Virus record (IMG/VR): IMGVR_UViG_3300010160_000162
Coordinates: 1 to 30,436 of that record
DNA length: 30,436 nucleotides
Reading direction: 5' to 3' (one strand)
Source: a virus
Position numbers and translations under genes: made by a program. Positions within the stretch are counted from its first letter, which is position 1. Every line of letters starts with the position of its first letter. A model generated the notes under the pieces. The model was given only the letters and a program-made list of their open reading frames with translations, was not told where the DNA came from and ran no database searches. Shown here one piece after another: positions 1 through 10,000 of the stretch.

Positions 1-360
1 GGTGCACAAGGTATTCAAGGTATTCAAGGTCCTACAGGGGATCAAGGTATACAAGGTATTCAAGGTCTTACAGGTATTCAAGGTATACAAGGCGTAACAG
101 GACCAACAGGACCCACAGGTGCTCAAGGTATTCAGGGTGTTACAGGACCTACAGGTGCTCAGGGTATACAAGGTATTCAAGGTGATATTGGACCAACAGG
201 TTCTCAAGGTATTCAAGGTATTCAAGGTATTCAAGGTATACAGGGTGTTACTGGACTTACAGGACCTACAGGTACTCAAGGTACTCAAGGTGTAACAGGA
301 CCTACAGGACCTACAGGTACTCAAGGTACTCAAGGTGTGACAGGACCTACAGGTGCTACA
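1..360 (+). repeat. Collagen-coding DNA repeats (GIQ/GPT/GAQ triplets)
   Basis: This is a run of 9-base units of the form ggt-att-caa (Gly-Ile-Gln) mixed with gga-cct-aca (Gly-Pro-Thr). Up to four GIQ units stand in a row near 208-243. The same units recur at about 544-1280, 1501-1878, 2059-2895 and in shorter tracts up to 3830. All copies keep the reading frame. Confidence 0.9.
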
Positions 361-3300
361 GGACTTGGTTTTGCAATAGCTAAAACTTATTTAAGTGTAG
401 CTGCATTAACAGCGGATACGTCGCCTACAGGAATTATAGCAGGACAGTTTGCCGTTATAGATACGGGCAATGTTGAAAACGCGGAAAATTCTAGATTATA
501 TTTATGGAACGGTACTAGTTATACATATACTAGCGATTTAAGTGGTGCACAAGGTATTCAAGGACCAACAGGTTCACAAGGTATTCAGGGTGTTCAAGGA
601 TCAACAGGTTCACAAGGTATTCAAGGTATCCAAGGTCCAACAGGCCCTACAGGTTCACAAGGTACGCAAGGTATTCAAGGACCTACAGGTTCGCAAGGTA
701 TTCAAGGTGTACAGGGTATTCAAGGGGTTACAGGCCCTACCGGTGCTCAAGGATCTCAAGGACCTACAGGTGCTGACTCCACAGTAGCAGGACCTACAGG
801 CTCACAAGGTATCCAAGGTATTCAAGGTATTCAAGGTATTCAAGGCGTTACAGGACCTACAGGACCTACAGGTTCACAAGGTATTCAAGGTGTTATAGGA
901 CCTACTGGATCTACAGGTGCTGATTCTACAGTAGTAGGTCCAACTGGTTCACAAGGTATTCAAGGTGTACAGGGTATTCAAGGTGTACAGGGTATTCAAG
1001 GTGTTACAGGACCAACAGGTTCTCAAGGTATTCAAGGCGTTACAGGACCTACAGGTTCTCAAGGTGCTGCATCAACAGTAGCTGGCCCAACAGGTGCTCA
1101 AGGTGTTACAGGACCAACGGGTGCTGCATCAACAGTAGCCGGACCCACAGGTGCCACAGGTGCCACAGGTCTTACAGGACCTACAGGAGCTGCATCAACA
1201 GTAGTAGGCCCTACAGGTGCCACAGGCCCTACAGGTGCTCAAGGTGCTTCAGTTACAGGACCTACTGGCCCTGCAGGAATTGGATCTCCTTTTATAGTTA
1301 CCACAGAAAAATTTACTGGTAATGGTACTACAACCGCATTTACTATTAATACTGGTTATAGTGTTGATAGTGTGCTAGTAATATTAAATGGAGCATTATT
1401 AAACCCAACTGTTGACTATACAGTCGTTGGAACTGCACTAACATTTACAATAGCACCGGCTACAGGCGATGAGATTGTAGTTCGTGAAATGATGGGCGAT
1501 GGTCCCACAGGTTCTCAAGGTGTTGCAGGCCCAACAGGTTCTACAGGTATTCAAGGGCCCACAGGTTCTACAGGTGATATAGGCCCAACTGGTTCACAAG
1601 GTATTCAAGGTATTCAAGGTGTACAAGGTGTTGTAGGAGCTACAGGCCCTACAGGATCACAAGGTATTCAAGGTATCACAGGCCCAACAGGTTCTCAAGG
1701 TATTCAAGGCGTTACAGGACCTACAGGTAGTACAGGTGCTGCATCAACAGTAGCGGGACCTACAGGTTCACAAGGTATTCAAGGCGTTACAGGACCAACA
1801 GGTAGTACAGGTGCTGCATCAACAGTAGCTGGACCAACAGGTTCAACAGGTGCTACAGGCCCAACAGGTTCAACAGGTCTTGGGTTTGTAATAGCTAAAA
1901 CTTATGTAAGTGTTGCTGCATTAACAGCTGATACAGCTCCTACAGGAATTATAGCAGGACAATTTGCTATAATTAATACTGGTAATGTAGAAAACGCAGA
2001 AAATTCTAGACTATATCTTTGGAACGGTACTGCTTACACATATGTAAGTGATCTTAGCGGTGCACAGGGTATTCAAGGTGCTACAGGCCCAACAGGTTCT
2101 ACAGGTGCTACAGGAGCCGCTTCAACAGTAGCTGGACCAACAGGTAGTACAGGTGCTGTAGGTGCTACAGGGCCAACAGGTTCAACAGGTGCTGCTTCCA
2201 CAGTAGCTGGTCCAACAGGCCCAACAGGATCGCAAGGTATTCAAGGTGTTACAGGACCAACAGGTACTACAGGCAATACAGGTGCTGCAGGTCCTACAGG
2301 TTCTACTGGTAGTACTGGTGCTGCAGGTCCTACAGGATCTCAAGGCGTACAAGGTATTCAGGGCGTACAAGGCATATCAGGTCCAACAGGATCTACTGGT
2401 AGTACTGGTGCTGTAGGTCCAACAGGTGCTCAAGGCAATACAGGTGCTACAGGACCAACAGGTTCTACAGGTGCTCAAGGTGTTACAGGCCCTACAGGTG
2501 CTCAATCAACAGTAGCTGGTCCAACAGGGCCACAAGGTACAGCAGGTACAATTGGAGTAGACGGAGCAACAGGTCCAACAGGTCCACAAGGATTATCCAT
2601 AACAGGTCCAACAGGTGCTGCATCAACAGTAGTCGGACCAACAGGACCACAAGGTAATGTAGGTCCCACAGGTCCTGCCAATGGGCCTACAGGACCAACA
2701 GGTGCAGCAGGAACTATTGGTATAGATGGTGCCACAGGACCAACAGGTCCACAAGGTGCTTTTGGAGGACCAACAGGTCCAACAGGTCCAGCAGGAACTA
2801 ATGGACTTGTAGGCTCAAATGGAGCAACAGGACCAACAGGACCACAAGGTGCTTTTGGAGGACCAACAGGACCAACAGGACCGCAAGGCATTGGTATTCT
2901 ATTTGAAGTAGTAACAAAAACATTTACTGGTAATGGTACTACAACAGCGTTTACTATAGATGCTGGATATAGTACAGACAGTGTACTTGTTATAGTTAAT
3001 GGTGTAACTTTAAGTCCCACTTCTGATTATACAGTTTCAGGAACTACACTAACTTTTGCAGTTGCTCCAAAAACTGGTCAACAAATTTCTGTTAGAGAAT
3101 TAAAGGGCGATGGCCCAACAGGACCACAAGGTATAGTAGGACCAACAGGAGCATTTGGCGGCCCAACAGGACCACAAGGTATTCAAGGTGTTACAGGACC
3201 AACAGGTCCAACAGGGCCTAAAGGCGATACTGGTATAGGTTTAGCATTTACTGTACAAACTCAGACATTTACTGGAAACGGTACAACTACAACAGTTACA

Positions 3301-4107
3301 ATTCCAGCTGATTATACTACTGCAAGTTTGTTAATTATTGCCAACGGCTCAGTATTAACTCCCTCAGAAGATTATTCAGTAAGCGGAACTACACTAACAT
3401 TTACTACTGCTCCAGATGCTGGACAAGAAGTAATTATCAGAATGATGCGTGGTGACGGACCCACAGGACCTACTGGAGCATTTGGTGGACCCACAGGCCC
3501 ACAAGGTGTTACAGGACCCTCAGGCCCTTCAGGTGCAATTGGTTACCCTTTTGTTATAAACACATTAAACTTTACGGGTAATGGTACTACAACTAACTTT
3601 ACAATAGACAGTGGTTATACTACTGACAGTGTATTAGTTATTGCTAACGGTATTGTATTAAAACCAGTAGCAGATTATTCTGTTACTGGAACAACCTTAG
3701 CTTTTGCTATTGCTCCAGGCTCTGGACAAGAAATTGTTGTCAGAGAAATGAAAGGTGACGGACCCACAGGACCAACAGGTGCTAGTGGATCAAATGGAAG
3801 TACTGGACCAACTGGACCTACAGGGCCAATGTCGGCAGTACAAGAATATATAGCAACCCAGGGTCAAACTGCTTTCGGCGTATCTAATGGATACGTTCCA
3901 GGATCGGTCTTGGTATATCTTAATGGTAGTTTACTACGTACTAGTGCTTACACTGCTACGGACGGTTACATTGTTACATTAACTAATGCTTGTATAGTAA
4001 GTGACGTTGTTAGAATAGTATCTAGTGTTGGCTCAACTGCGCTAACAAATATAACTAACTATTCTAAATCAATAAGTATTGCAATGAGCGTAGCATTGAG
4101 CACATAA
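1..4107 (+). CDS. Collagen-like phage tail fibre/adhesin (5' partial)
   Basis: The frame is open from base 1, so the true start lies left of the window and at least 1368 residues are present. An internal ATG at 337 sits in the middle of the G-X-Y repeats and is not the start. Long collagen-like tracts ([30 protein letters not shown]) alternate with globular modules. One module of about 60 residues (LYLWNGT motif) occurs at 364-543 and 1879-2058. A second of about 72 residues (FTGNGTTT...LVI.NG...DYTV motif) occurs near 1285, 2896, 3241 and 3544, with a diverged fifth copy at the C-terminus (about 3838-4035). Collagen-like triplets are common in phage fibres, where they form trimeric stalks, so this is probably a trimeric virion fibre. 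It has Gln/Thr-rich Y positions rather than hydroxyproline sites. The role as an adhesin is inferred; the collagen-like composition is seen directly. Confidence 0.9.
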   Translation, partial: GAQGIQGIQGPTGDQGIQGIQGLTGIQGIQGVTGPTGPTGAQGIQGVTGPTGAQGIQGIQGDIGPTGSQGIQGIQGIQGIQGVTGLTGPTGTQGTQGVTGPTGPTGTQGTQGVTGPTGATGLGFAIAKTYLSVAALTADTSPTGIIAGQFAVIDTGNVENAENSRLYLWNGTSYTYTSDLSGAQGIQGPTGSQGIQGVQGSTGSQGIQGIQGPTGPTGSQGTQGIQGPTGSQGIQGVQGIQGVTGPTGAQGSQGPTGADSTVAGPTGSQGIQGIQGIQGIQGVTGPTGPTGSQGIQGVIGPTGSTGADSTVVGPTGSQGIQGVQGIQGVQGIQGVTGPTGSQGIQGVTGPTGSQGAASTVAGPTGAQGVTGPTGAASTVAGPTGATGATGLTGPTGAASTVVGPTGATGPTGAQGASVTGPTGPAGIGSPFIVTTEKFTGNGTTTAFTINTGYSVDSVLVILNGALLNPTVDYTVVGTALTFTIAPATGDEIVVREMMGDGPTGSQGVAGPTGSTGIQGPTGSTGDIGPTGSQGIQGIQGVQGVVGATGPTGSQGIQGITGPTGSQGIQGVTGPTGSTGAASTVAGPTGSQGIQGVTGPTGSTGAASTVAGPTGSTGATGPTGSTGLGFVIAKTYVSVAALTADTAPTGIIAGQFAIINTGNVENAENSRLYLWNGTAYTYVSDLSGAQGIQGATGPTGSTGATGAASTVAGPTGSTGAVGATGPTGSTGAASTVAGPTGPTGSQGIQGVTGPTGTTGNTGAAGPTGSTGSTGAAGPTGSQGVQGIQGVQGISGPTGSTGSTGAVGPTGAQGNTGATGPTGSTGAQGVTGPTGAQSTVAGPTGPQGTAGTIGVDGATGPTGPQGLSITGPTGAASTVVGPTGPQGNVGPTGPANGPTGPTGAAGTIGIDGATGPTGPQGAFGGPTGPTGPAGTNGLVGSNGATGPTGPQGAFGGPTGPTGPQGIGILFEVVTKTFTGNGTTTAFTIDAGYSTDSVLVIVNGVTLSPTSDYTVSGTTLTFAVAPKTGQQISVRELKGDGPTGPQGIVGPTGAFGGPTGPQGIQGVTGPTGPTGPKGDTGIGLAFTVQTQTFTGNGTTTTVTIPADYTTASLLIIANGSVLTPSEDYSVSGTTLTFTTAPDAGQEVIIRMMRGDGPTGPTGAFGGPTGPQGVTGPSGPSGAIGYPFVINTLNFTGNGTTTNFTIDSGYTTDSVLVIANGIVLKPVADYSVTGTTLAFAIAPGSGQEIVVREMKGDGPTGPTGASGSNGSTGPTGPTGPMSAVQEYIATQGQTAFGVSNGYVPGSVLVYLNGSLLRTSAYTATDGYIVTLTNACIVSDVVRIVSSVGSTALTNITNYSKSISIAMSVALST
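364..543 (+). repeat. LYLWNGT module, copy 1, inside the collagen-like fibre
   Basis: This 60-residue non-collagen insert contains [18 protein letters not shown] and [11 protein letters not shown]. It aligns without gaps to the copy at 1879-2058. The W-N-G motif near its end resembles short tryptophan motifs repeated in the fibre at 19660 (IETWNGTTW, LYVYNTSSW). Confidence 0.85.
1285..4035 (+). repeat. Dispersed FTGNGTTT modules (five copies) in the collagen-like fibre
   Basis: Copies begin near 1285, 2896, 3241, 3544 and (diverged) 3838. Each is about 72 residues long with a core of FTGNGTTT, then a D/YxxxSVLVI.NG strand pair, then DYTVxGTxLTF, and ends in VRE(M/L)(K/M)GDGPTG. In the first two copies the distance from FTGNG to GDG is 183 bases in both. 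Short collagen linkers separate copies 2 to 5, so the C-terminal part of the fibre is an alternation of beta-rich knobs and collagen stalk. No function is known to me for the module. Confidence 0.8.
1879..2058 (+). repeat. LYLWNGT module, copy 2, inside the collagen-like fibre
   Basis: This is the second copy of the 60-residue insert, identical in length (180 bases) to that at 364-543 and very similar in protein sequence ([29 protein letters not shown]). Many differences are at third codon positions, so the duplication is not recent. Confidence 0.85.
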
Positions 4108-4124
4108 GATTAGAGAGAATAAAT

Positions 4125-7025
4125 ATGGCAAAAACCCTAGTAAGACAATATGTATTTACTCCTGGAGCTGCAGGTGCTGGCACCATTGTAGTTCCAGGTA
4201 ACATACAATTAGAACAATTACTATTAATTACAAATATAACAAAAAACGTTATCTTATATAACTTTGCTGACACAAGTTATACTGGAACTAGCTGTAGTTT
4301 TAGCACAGGTAATATACCTACAATAAGTACTGCACTAACACAACGAGCTGATGGCTACACTACTATTACCCTTGGTGCTAGTAGTGTTGGCATGACTGGT
4401 GATAAGCTACAAATCTTTTTTGAAGAAACTCAATATGGTGTAACTATTCGCCCTTGGGCGTTTGGTACTGACGCTATTGAGCGTATGCGTGTGTCAACTC
4501 CACAGTCAATGATTGACGCTGACTTTGAGTATGGATTACAACCTACAAAATGGGCAGGTTATGGATTGATGCGAGGATATCCTTCAATTTATGAATTTAC
4601 CAGTGTTGATTTAATTGCTCAAACTATTACAACTGACTATACGACTACTAGCACTACAAATAGTTTAATTACTTTAACTACTACTGCGGTTCATGGTATT
4701 ACTGCTGGACAAGCGGTAAACGTAACTGGTTTAAATCCAGGAATAGCAGGATTTAGTCGTGCTGCTGGTAACTTTGTTGTGTTTGATGTTCCTACTACAA
4801 CAAGTGTAAGATACTTTGCAAATGGTTTAGTTGGTACTGCAGCTAGCCAAAATTTATTAACAGATACTACGCTAGTTAAACGTGCTGCGCTATATACAGG
4901 TGCTTCGTTAAATACCAATGTTGCCACAAGTAATGGTGCTAATCCTAGTGTTATTACTATTACGTTTAACTCAAATCATGGATTAGTACCTGGTGTACCA
5001 ATTTATGTATCTATGAGTGGTGGTACTAATCCTAATAACGCTACTGGTCAATTTTTAGTTGAATCTGTACCTAGTTTAACTTCAATTACATTTACAGCCC
5101 GAAGCGGTTTAATAGTTACTCCAGGTACTCCACAAGTATTTGCTATGTCAAACAGTTCTATTGTACATAGACCTTATGATGGCGGCGTTATTATTAACTG
5201 TAAAACTCCTAGTTTTGGCGCTAGTACAATTCGTGTAACCAAAAAGTATTTCCGTTATCAATCTGGTAAAGGTTTGTTGTGGTCTACTGGTACATTATTT
5301 AAACCTAACTATGATATACAAAGTATAACTGCATCTGGTACAGGGGCAAATCAAACTGTTACATTAAAAACAGATGATATAGACCACGGATTTCAAGTAG
5401 GTGCAGTTATAACAGTTAGTGGAGTTAATACAGCTGGATATAATGGTACTTTTACAGTAGTTTCAATCGTAGATGATTTTACATTTACTTATAATTCTGG
5501 TTCAAACGTTATTGCTGCAACAACAGGTGTAATGGCAGTTACTTGTAAAGTTGTGCTAACTAGTTGGCATGGTGCAGTTGTTAGAGCGGGTCCTTTTGAT
5601 GACCAAAATGGCATGTTCTGGGAGTACTCAGGCGGTACTTTAGCAGTTGTTAGACGTAATGCTACACAACAACTAACTGGTACTATTGCTATTAATTCTA
5701 ATTCAAATACAATTATTGGAACTAATACTAGATTTACACAGCAATCCCGAGTTGGTGATAAAATTTCTATTCGTGGTATGACACACTATGTTACACAAGT
5801 AACTAGTGATACTTCAATGAGTGTAAATCCTGATTATCGTGGTACAACTAATATTAGTGGTGTCAAGGCTAGCTTAGTACAAGAAACACGTGTACCACAA
5901 AGTCAATTTAATATTGATAAATTAGACGGAACTGGTCCGAGCGGATTTACTATTGATTTAAGCAAAATGCATATGATGGGTATTCAATATACTTGGTATG
6001 GTGCTGGCTTTATTGATTTTATGGCTCGTGGTAGTGATGGTAATTGGGTATTTGCACATCGTATTAAAAATAATAACGTTAATACTGAAGCTCATATGCG
6101 TTCAGGTAATTTACCCGTTAGATACAGTGTAGATAATGATGGTAGCCCTGCGTTATGTTTTTTAACTGCTGATCCTAATACTAACGGTACTACTTTGAAT
6201 GTAAGCGATAACTCTTACTTTCCAACCGCAGGTACTTTATACATAGATAATGAATTAATTAGCTATACTGGTAAGGTTGGTACCACACAATTTACTGGGT
6301 GTACCCGAGCTGCAACACTAAATCAATATGCATTGGGGTCTACGCGAAGTTTTACAGCTGGGTCCGCATCAACACATACAGTAAATACCGGAGTACTATT
6401 AGTATCTAATACTGCTAGTCCTACACTAAGTCACTGGGGTAGTGCATTAATATGTGATGGATTATTTGATAATGATCGCGGATACATCTTTAACTATCAA
6501 CGACCAGGCTTAGCAATTACAACAACAACACAAACAGCATTTTTAATCCGATTAGCACCTAGCGTATCAAGTTCACAAATTGGTGATCTTGGATCAAAAG
6601 ACTTATTAAATAGATCTCAATTACTATTAAATCAGATTGCGGTTTCTAGTTATAATGCATTAACAACACCAGGTAGTATTATTGTTGAGGGAGTACTTAA
6701 TCCTTCAAACTATTCAAGTGCAACATGGCAAGCTTTAAATTTAACATCATCTGGTGGTCAACCAAGCTTGGCACAAGTGGCTACCACAGTGGTTTGGTCA
6801 AGTGGTACATTTGCACAACCTGGTGAACAGGTGTTTGCGTTCTCTGGTATACCAAGCGGTGATCAAGCGCAAGATTTAACACAATTGAAAGAACTTACTA
6901 ATAGTCCTTTTGGCGGTGTTGGTGCATATCCAAACGGACCAGACATTTTGGCAGTTAACGTCAGGATTGTCTCAGGTACTGCAAACTCAACGATTCTATT
7001 ACGTTGGGGCGAGGCACAAGCCTAA
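4125..7025 (+). CDS. Putative virion structural/tail protein with repeated beta modules
   Basis: This is a 966-residue protein starting at ATG 4125, 17 bases after the collagen-like gene, with only a weak purine-rich site (AGAGAG). There is no signal peptide or transmembrane segment. Composition is Thr/Ser/Asn/Gly-rich and beta-predicted, like phage structural proteins. A segment near residue 120 (RMRVSTPQSMIDADFEYG) and one near 475-510 (GMFWEYSGGTLAVVRRN) resemble sequences I associate with uncharacterised structural proteins of aquatic phages. Three related modules begin near residues 177, 270 and 402; each has an IT(F/L) strand, an HG(I/L/F) turn, a V.VSG-like strand and a final strand ending in F(T/N)Y or similar. 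Another module near 690-740 has LYIDNELISYTG. Its position between two fibre genes suggests a tail or fibre-base protein. Enzymatic function is not evident. Confidence 0.65.
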   Translation: MAKTLVRQYVFTPGAAGAGTIVVPGNIQLEQLLLITNITKNVILYNFADTSYTGTSCSFSTGNIPTISTALTQRADGYTTITLGASSVGMTGDKLQIFFEETQYGVTIRPWAFGTDAIERMRVSTPQSMIDADFEYGLQPTKWAGYGLMRGYPSIYEFTSVDLIAQTITTDYTTTSTTNSLITLTTTAVHGITAGQAVNVTGLNPGIAGFSRAAGNFVVFDVPTTTSVRYFANGLVGTAASQNLLTDTTLVKRAALYTGASLNTNVATSNGANPSVITITFNSNHGLVPGVPIYVSMSGGTNPNNATGQFLVESVPSLTSITFTARSGLIVTPGTPQVFAMSNSSIVHRPYDGGVIINCKTPSFGASTIRVTKKYFRYQSGKGLLWSTGTLFKPNYDIQSITASGTGANQTVTLKTDDIDHGFQVGAVITVSGVNTAGYNGTFTVVSIVDDFTFTYNSGSNVIAATTGVMAVTCKVVLTSWHGAVVRAGPFDDQNGMFWEYSGGTLAVVRRNATQQLTGTIAINSNSNTIIGTNTRFTQQSRVGDKISIRGMTHYVTQVTSDTSMSVNPDYRGTTNISGVKASLVQETRVPQSQFNIDKLDGTGPSGFTIDLSKMHMMGIQYTWYGAGFIDFMARGSDGNWVFAHRIKNNNVNTEAHMRSGNLPVRYSVDNDGSPALCFLTADPNTNGTTLNVSDNSYFPTAGTLYIDNELISYTGKVGTTQFTGCTRAATLNQYALGSTRSFTAGSASTHTVNTGVLLVSNTASPTLSHWGSALICDGLFDNDRGYIFNYQRPGLAITTTTQTAFLIRLAPSVSSSQIGDLGSKDLLNRSQLLLNQIAVSSYNALTTPGSIIVEGVLNPSNYSSATWQALNLTSSGGQPSLAQVATTVVWSSGTFAQPGEQVFAFSGIPSGDQAQDLTQLKELTNSPFGGVGAYPNGPDILAVNVRIVSGTANSTILLRWGEAQA

Positions 7026-7046
7026 TATATTTACTTAAGGAATACT

Positions 7047-10000
7047 ATGAGTATAGCAGCTTATTTAGCAAAATTATCTGAGGGCGTTAACAGCTCAGGT
7101 ATATTAACAACTTCTAAAGGTGGTACTGGTACTACCTCTGGAGGTGCTTTTCCCACAATTACTAGTATTAGTTATGGCGGGGATGAAAATGATACTGCTA
7201 CAGATACTGCAGGCGGCAAAACCGTCACCATTACTGGTGCAAACTTTGCCGCAAACGCTAAAATACTCATCAATGGTGTTGCTGCACCAGTTGTATCAGT
7301 TGTTAGCGCAAGTACAATTACATTTACTACCCCCGCTATGGCGGCGGGTACGTATGTGTTGTATATGGTTAATGCTGATGGAAGCACTGCAATTGCGGTG
7401 CCCGGTATTTCATATAGCGGAGTACCTGCTTGGTCAACGGCCGCAGGTACTGTTGCTACTGTTACAGAAACAACAGCAATTAGCGCATCATTAGGTGTTA
7501 CAAGTAATAGTGCAACTACAGTTAGTGTACTAAGTGGAGCACTACCCCCTGGAGCTGTTTTAAACTCCAACGGCACAATTTCGGGCACTAGCCAAATTAC
7601 AGCTAGTCCCACAACTTATACATTTACAGTACGCGCAACCGACCTAGAACTACAAGACACAGATCGTCAGTTTAGTATTGTAATTAATCCTGAAATAGTA
7701 ACTTTTTCAAATCCCACAAACGGTGGTACTGTACTTGCTTACTCAAATCTTTATAATACAATTAATTTAAGCGCTATAGGTAACGCAGGCAATGCTATAT
7801 CAAGCTATAGCGCAAACACTTTACCCGCAGGACTTACACTAAGCGGTAGTACAATTACAGGAACTGCTGCCAGTGTAGGCACAAGTTCAACTACATTAAC
7901 AGCAACTACTGCTAACACTAATAGAAGTACTCAAATTACTTTTAACTGGAGTGTTACTGTTAGTGGAGATTTATACTGGAGAAATACTCCGCTATTGTTA
8001 AGCGGAACTTCCACTGCAAATAGTTCTCTTAGTGATTATTTAATATTAAATAATCAGCTTATACCTATTGGAGATACGCGTACTAGCAATTTTAATCCTT
8101 ATCAAGCAGGGTATTATTCAAATCAATTTGCAGTTAGTGCAGACTATATTACTACTCCAGTAACCACATTGAATAGTGGTTTTGGCACAGCAGATTTTAC
8201 AGTTGAAGCATGGATATATCCAACTGTAGCACAATCAACAACTATTGTATCTTCAAACTATAGTTATGGTACAGCAGCAGGTAACTGGGCATTTTATACT
8301 ACGGTTGGGTCTGCTAATACCATATATTTTAACGGCGGTAGCGCTAGTACAGCTGGAGCAAATCATGCTTCAAGTGCAACTACTACAATACCAATTAATC
8401 AATGGACACACATAGCATATTCTAAAATATCCAATGTTGGGTACTTTTTTATAAATGGAGTCCAACTTGGAACAGGCGTTGCTGATACTACAAATTATGC
8501 AGGTGCTACAGGAACATTATATGTAGGACGACAAGCTGATGGAACTGGGTTTTTAACTGGATACATAAGCAATTTACGTATTGTAAAAGGCACAGCTGTA
8601 TACACCACTAACTTTACGCCTGCCACAGCGCCACTAACTGCAGTCACAAACACAACCCTATTAACATGCCGATCAAATCAGTTTACGGATGCTGGCCCAA
8701 ATAATTTTACAATTACAACTGCTGGTACACCAAGTGTTCAACAATTTAACCCATTTGGAATTCCTGCATCCGCTACTACAAATAATTTGTATAGTGCTTA
8801 TCTTACTAGTGCAACTGATTCAAGATTAACAGTTCCCGCAGGTACTGCTTTTGCGTACGGTACAGGAGATTTTACTGTAGAAGGTTGGTTTTTTGTACCT
8901 ACAATGACGGCAACAAATTCACCGATTATATTTTCGCAAACAGTAAGCGGAACAAATTATTTTTGGAATGGTCTTCAATCAATTTCTTCAGTGCTTACTG
9001 GAAAAGTATCGTTTATTGGCACCGGTAGCGGTGGCGGTACTGAGATACTAAGTGGCTCAAATTTATTTACGGCTGGTACTTGGAATCATTTTGCAGTTTG
9101 CCGTGTAAGCGGTATGATAACTGTGTACTTAAACGGTCAGGGTGGCACACCTACAGCAAATGCAACTGATTTTTCAAACACAAGTTATGTGCCTACAATT
9201 GGCGGATACACTCATGCCGCAGCAAATCTTTTTAATGGGTATATATCAAACTTACGTGTTGTTAAAGGCACGGCTGTTTACACCACCAATTTTACGCCTG
9301 CAACCACCAACTTAACAGCTATTAGTGGTACAAGTTTATTAACTTTTCAAGATGCAACGATTCGCGACAACTCAGCTAGCGCACTTACTATTACTAATGT
9401 TGGTACTGCCCGTTTAGTTGCACAATCACCGTTTACCCAAACAACTAGCACAATTGCATTAGCTAATGTTGGTAGCACTTATTTTGACGGTACTGGAGAC
9501 GCAGCATATATTGCTGGAGACGGTAATGTTGTAAATTTTGGTAATGGTGATTACACTATTGAGTGTTGGATTTATCATATTGGTGGAATAGGTTGGATGG
9601 ACACATGTCCTGGTGGAACTGTAACTCCTACAAATAGAATACAGTTATATATGAATAATGATGGTTCGTGTACTTATATAACATATCAAGGTAATCAAAC
9701 TCTTATTGCTACTGCAACAGGACTTGGTCCCCCTCGACAGTGGAATCATATGGCTTTAGTTAAGTACAATAACCAAACCAGAATATACGTAAACGGTGTT
9801 CAAGGTGGTAGTACTTACGCAGATACTTTAACTATGCCTTCACAATCAAATCGACCCTTTATAATGGGTAATGGTTATGACGGTAGTCAAGGCGGCACAG
9901 CTTACCTTAGTAATTATCGTATTACCAAAGGTGTAGCGGTTTATACTACACCATTTGCATTACCTACTGCACCTTTTACTGTAGGTAAAGGTACTCAAGC

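Noticed and set aside
542-787. Alternative-frame 81-residue frame rich in H-K-V-F repeats.
   Set aside because: It is the same repeat DNA read in a shifted frame; only the collagen frame stays open for more than 4 kb.
2182-3020. Minus-strand reading frames in the collagen gene (62 and 172 residues, Cys- or Pro-rich).
   Set aside because: They mirror the G-X-Y codon repeats of the + strand, have no ribosome site and no family features.
3448-3456. RGD tripeptide in MMRGDGPTG of the collagen-like fibre.
   Set aside because: The other copies read MGD or KGD at this place, so RGD is a by-product of the VRE..GDGPTG transition, not a cell-binding motif.
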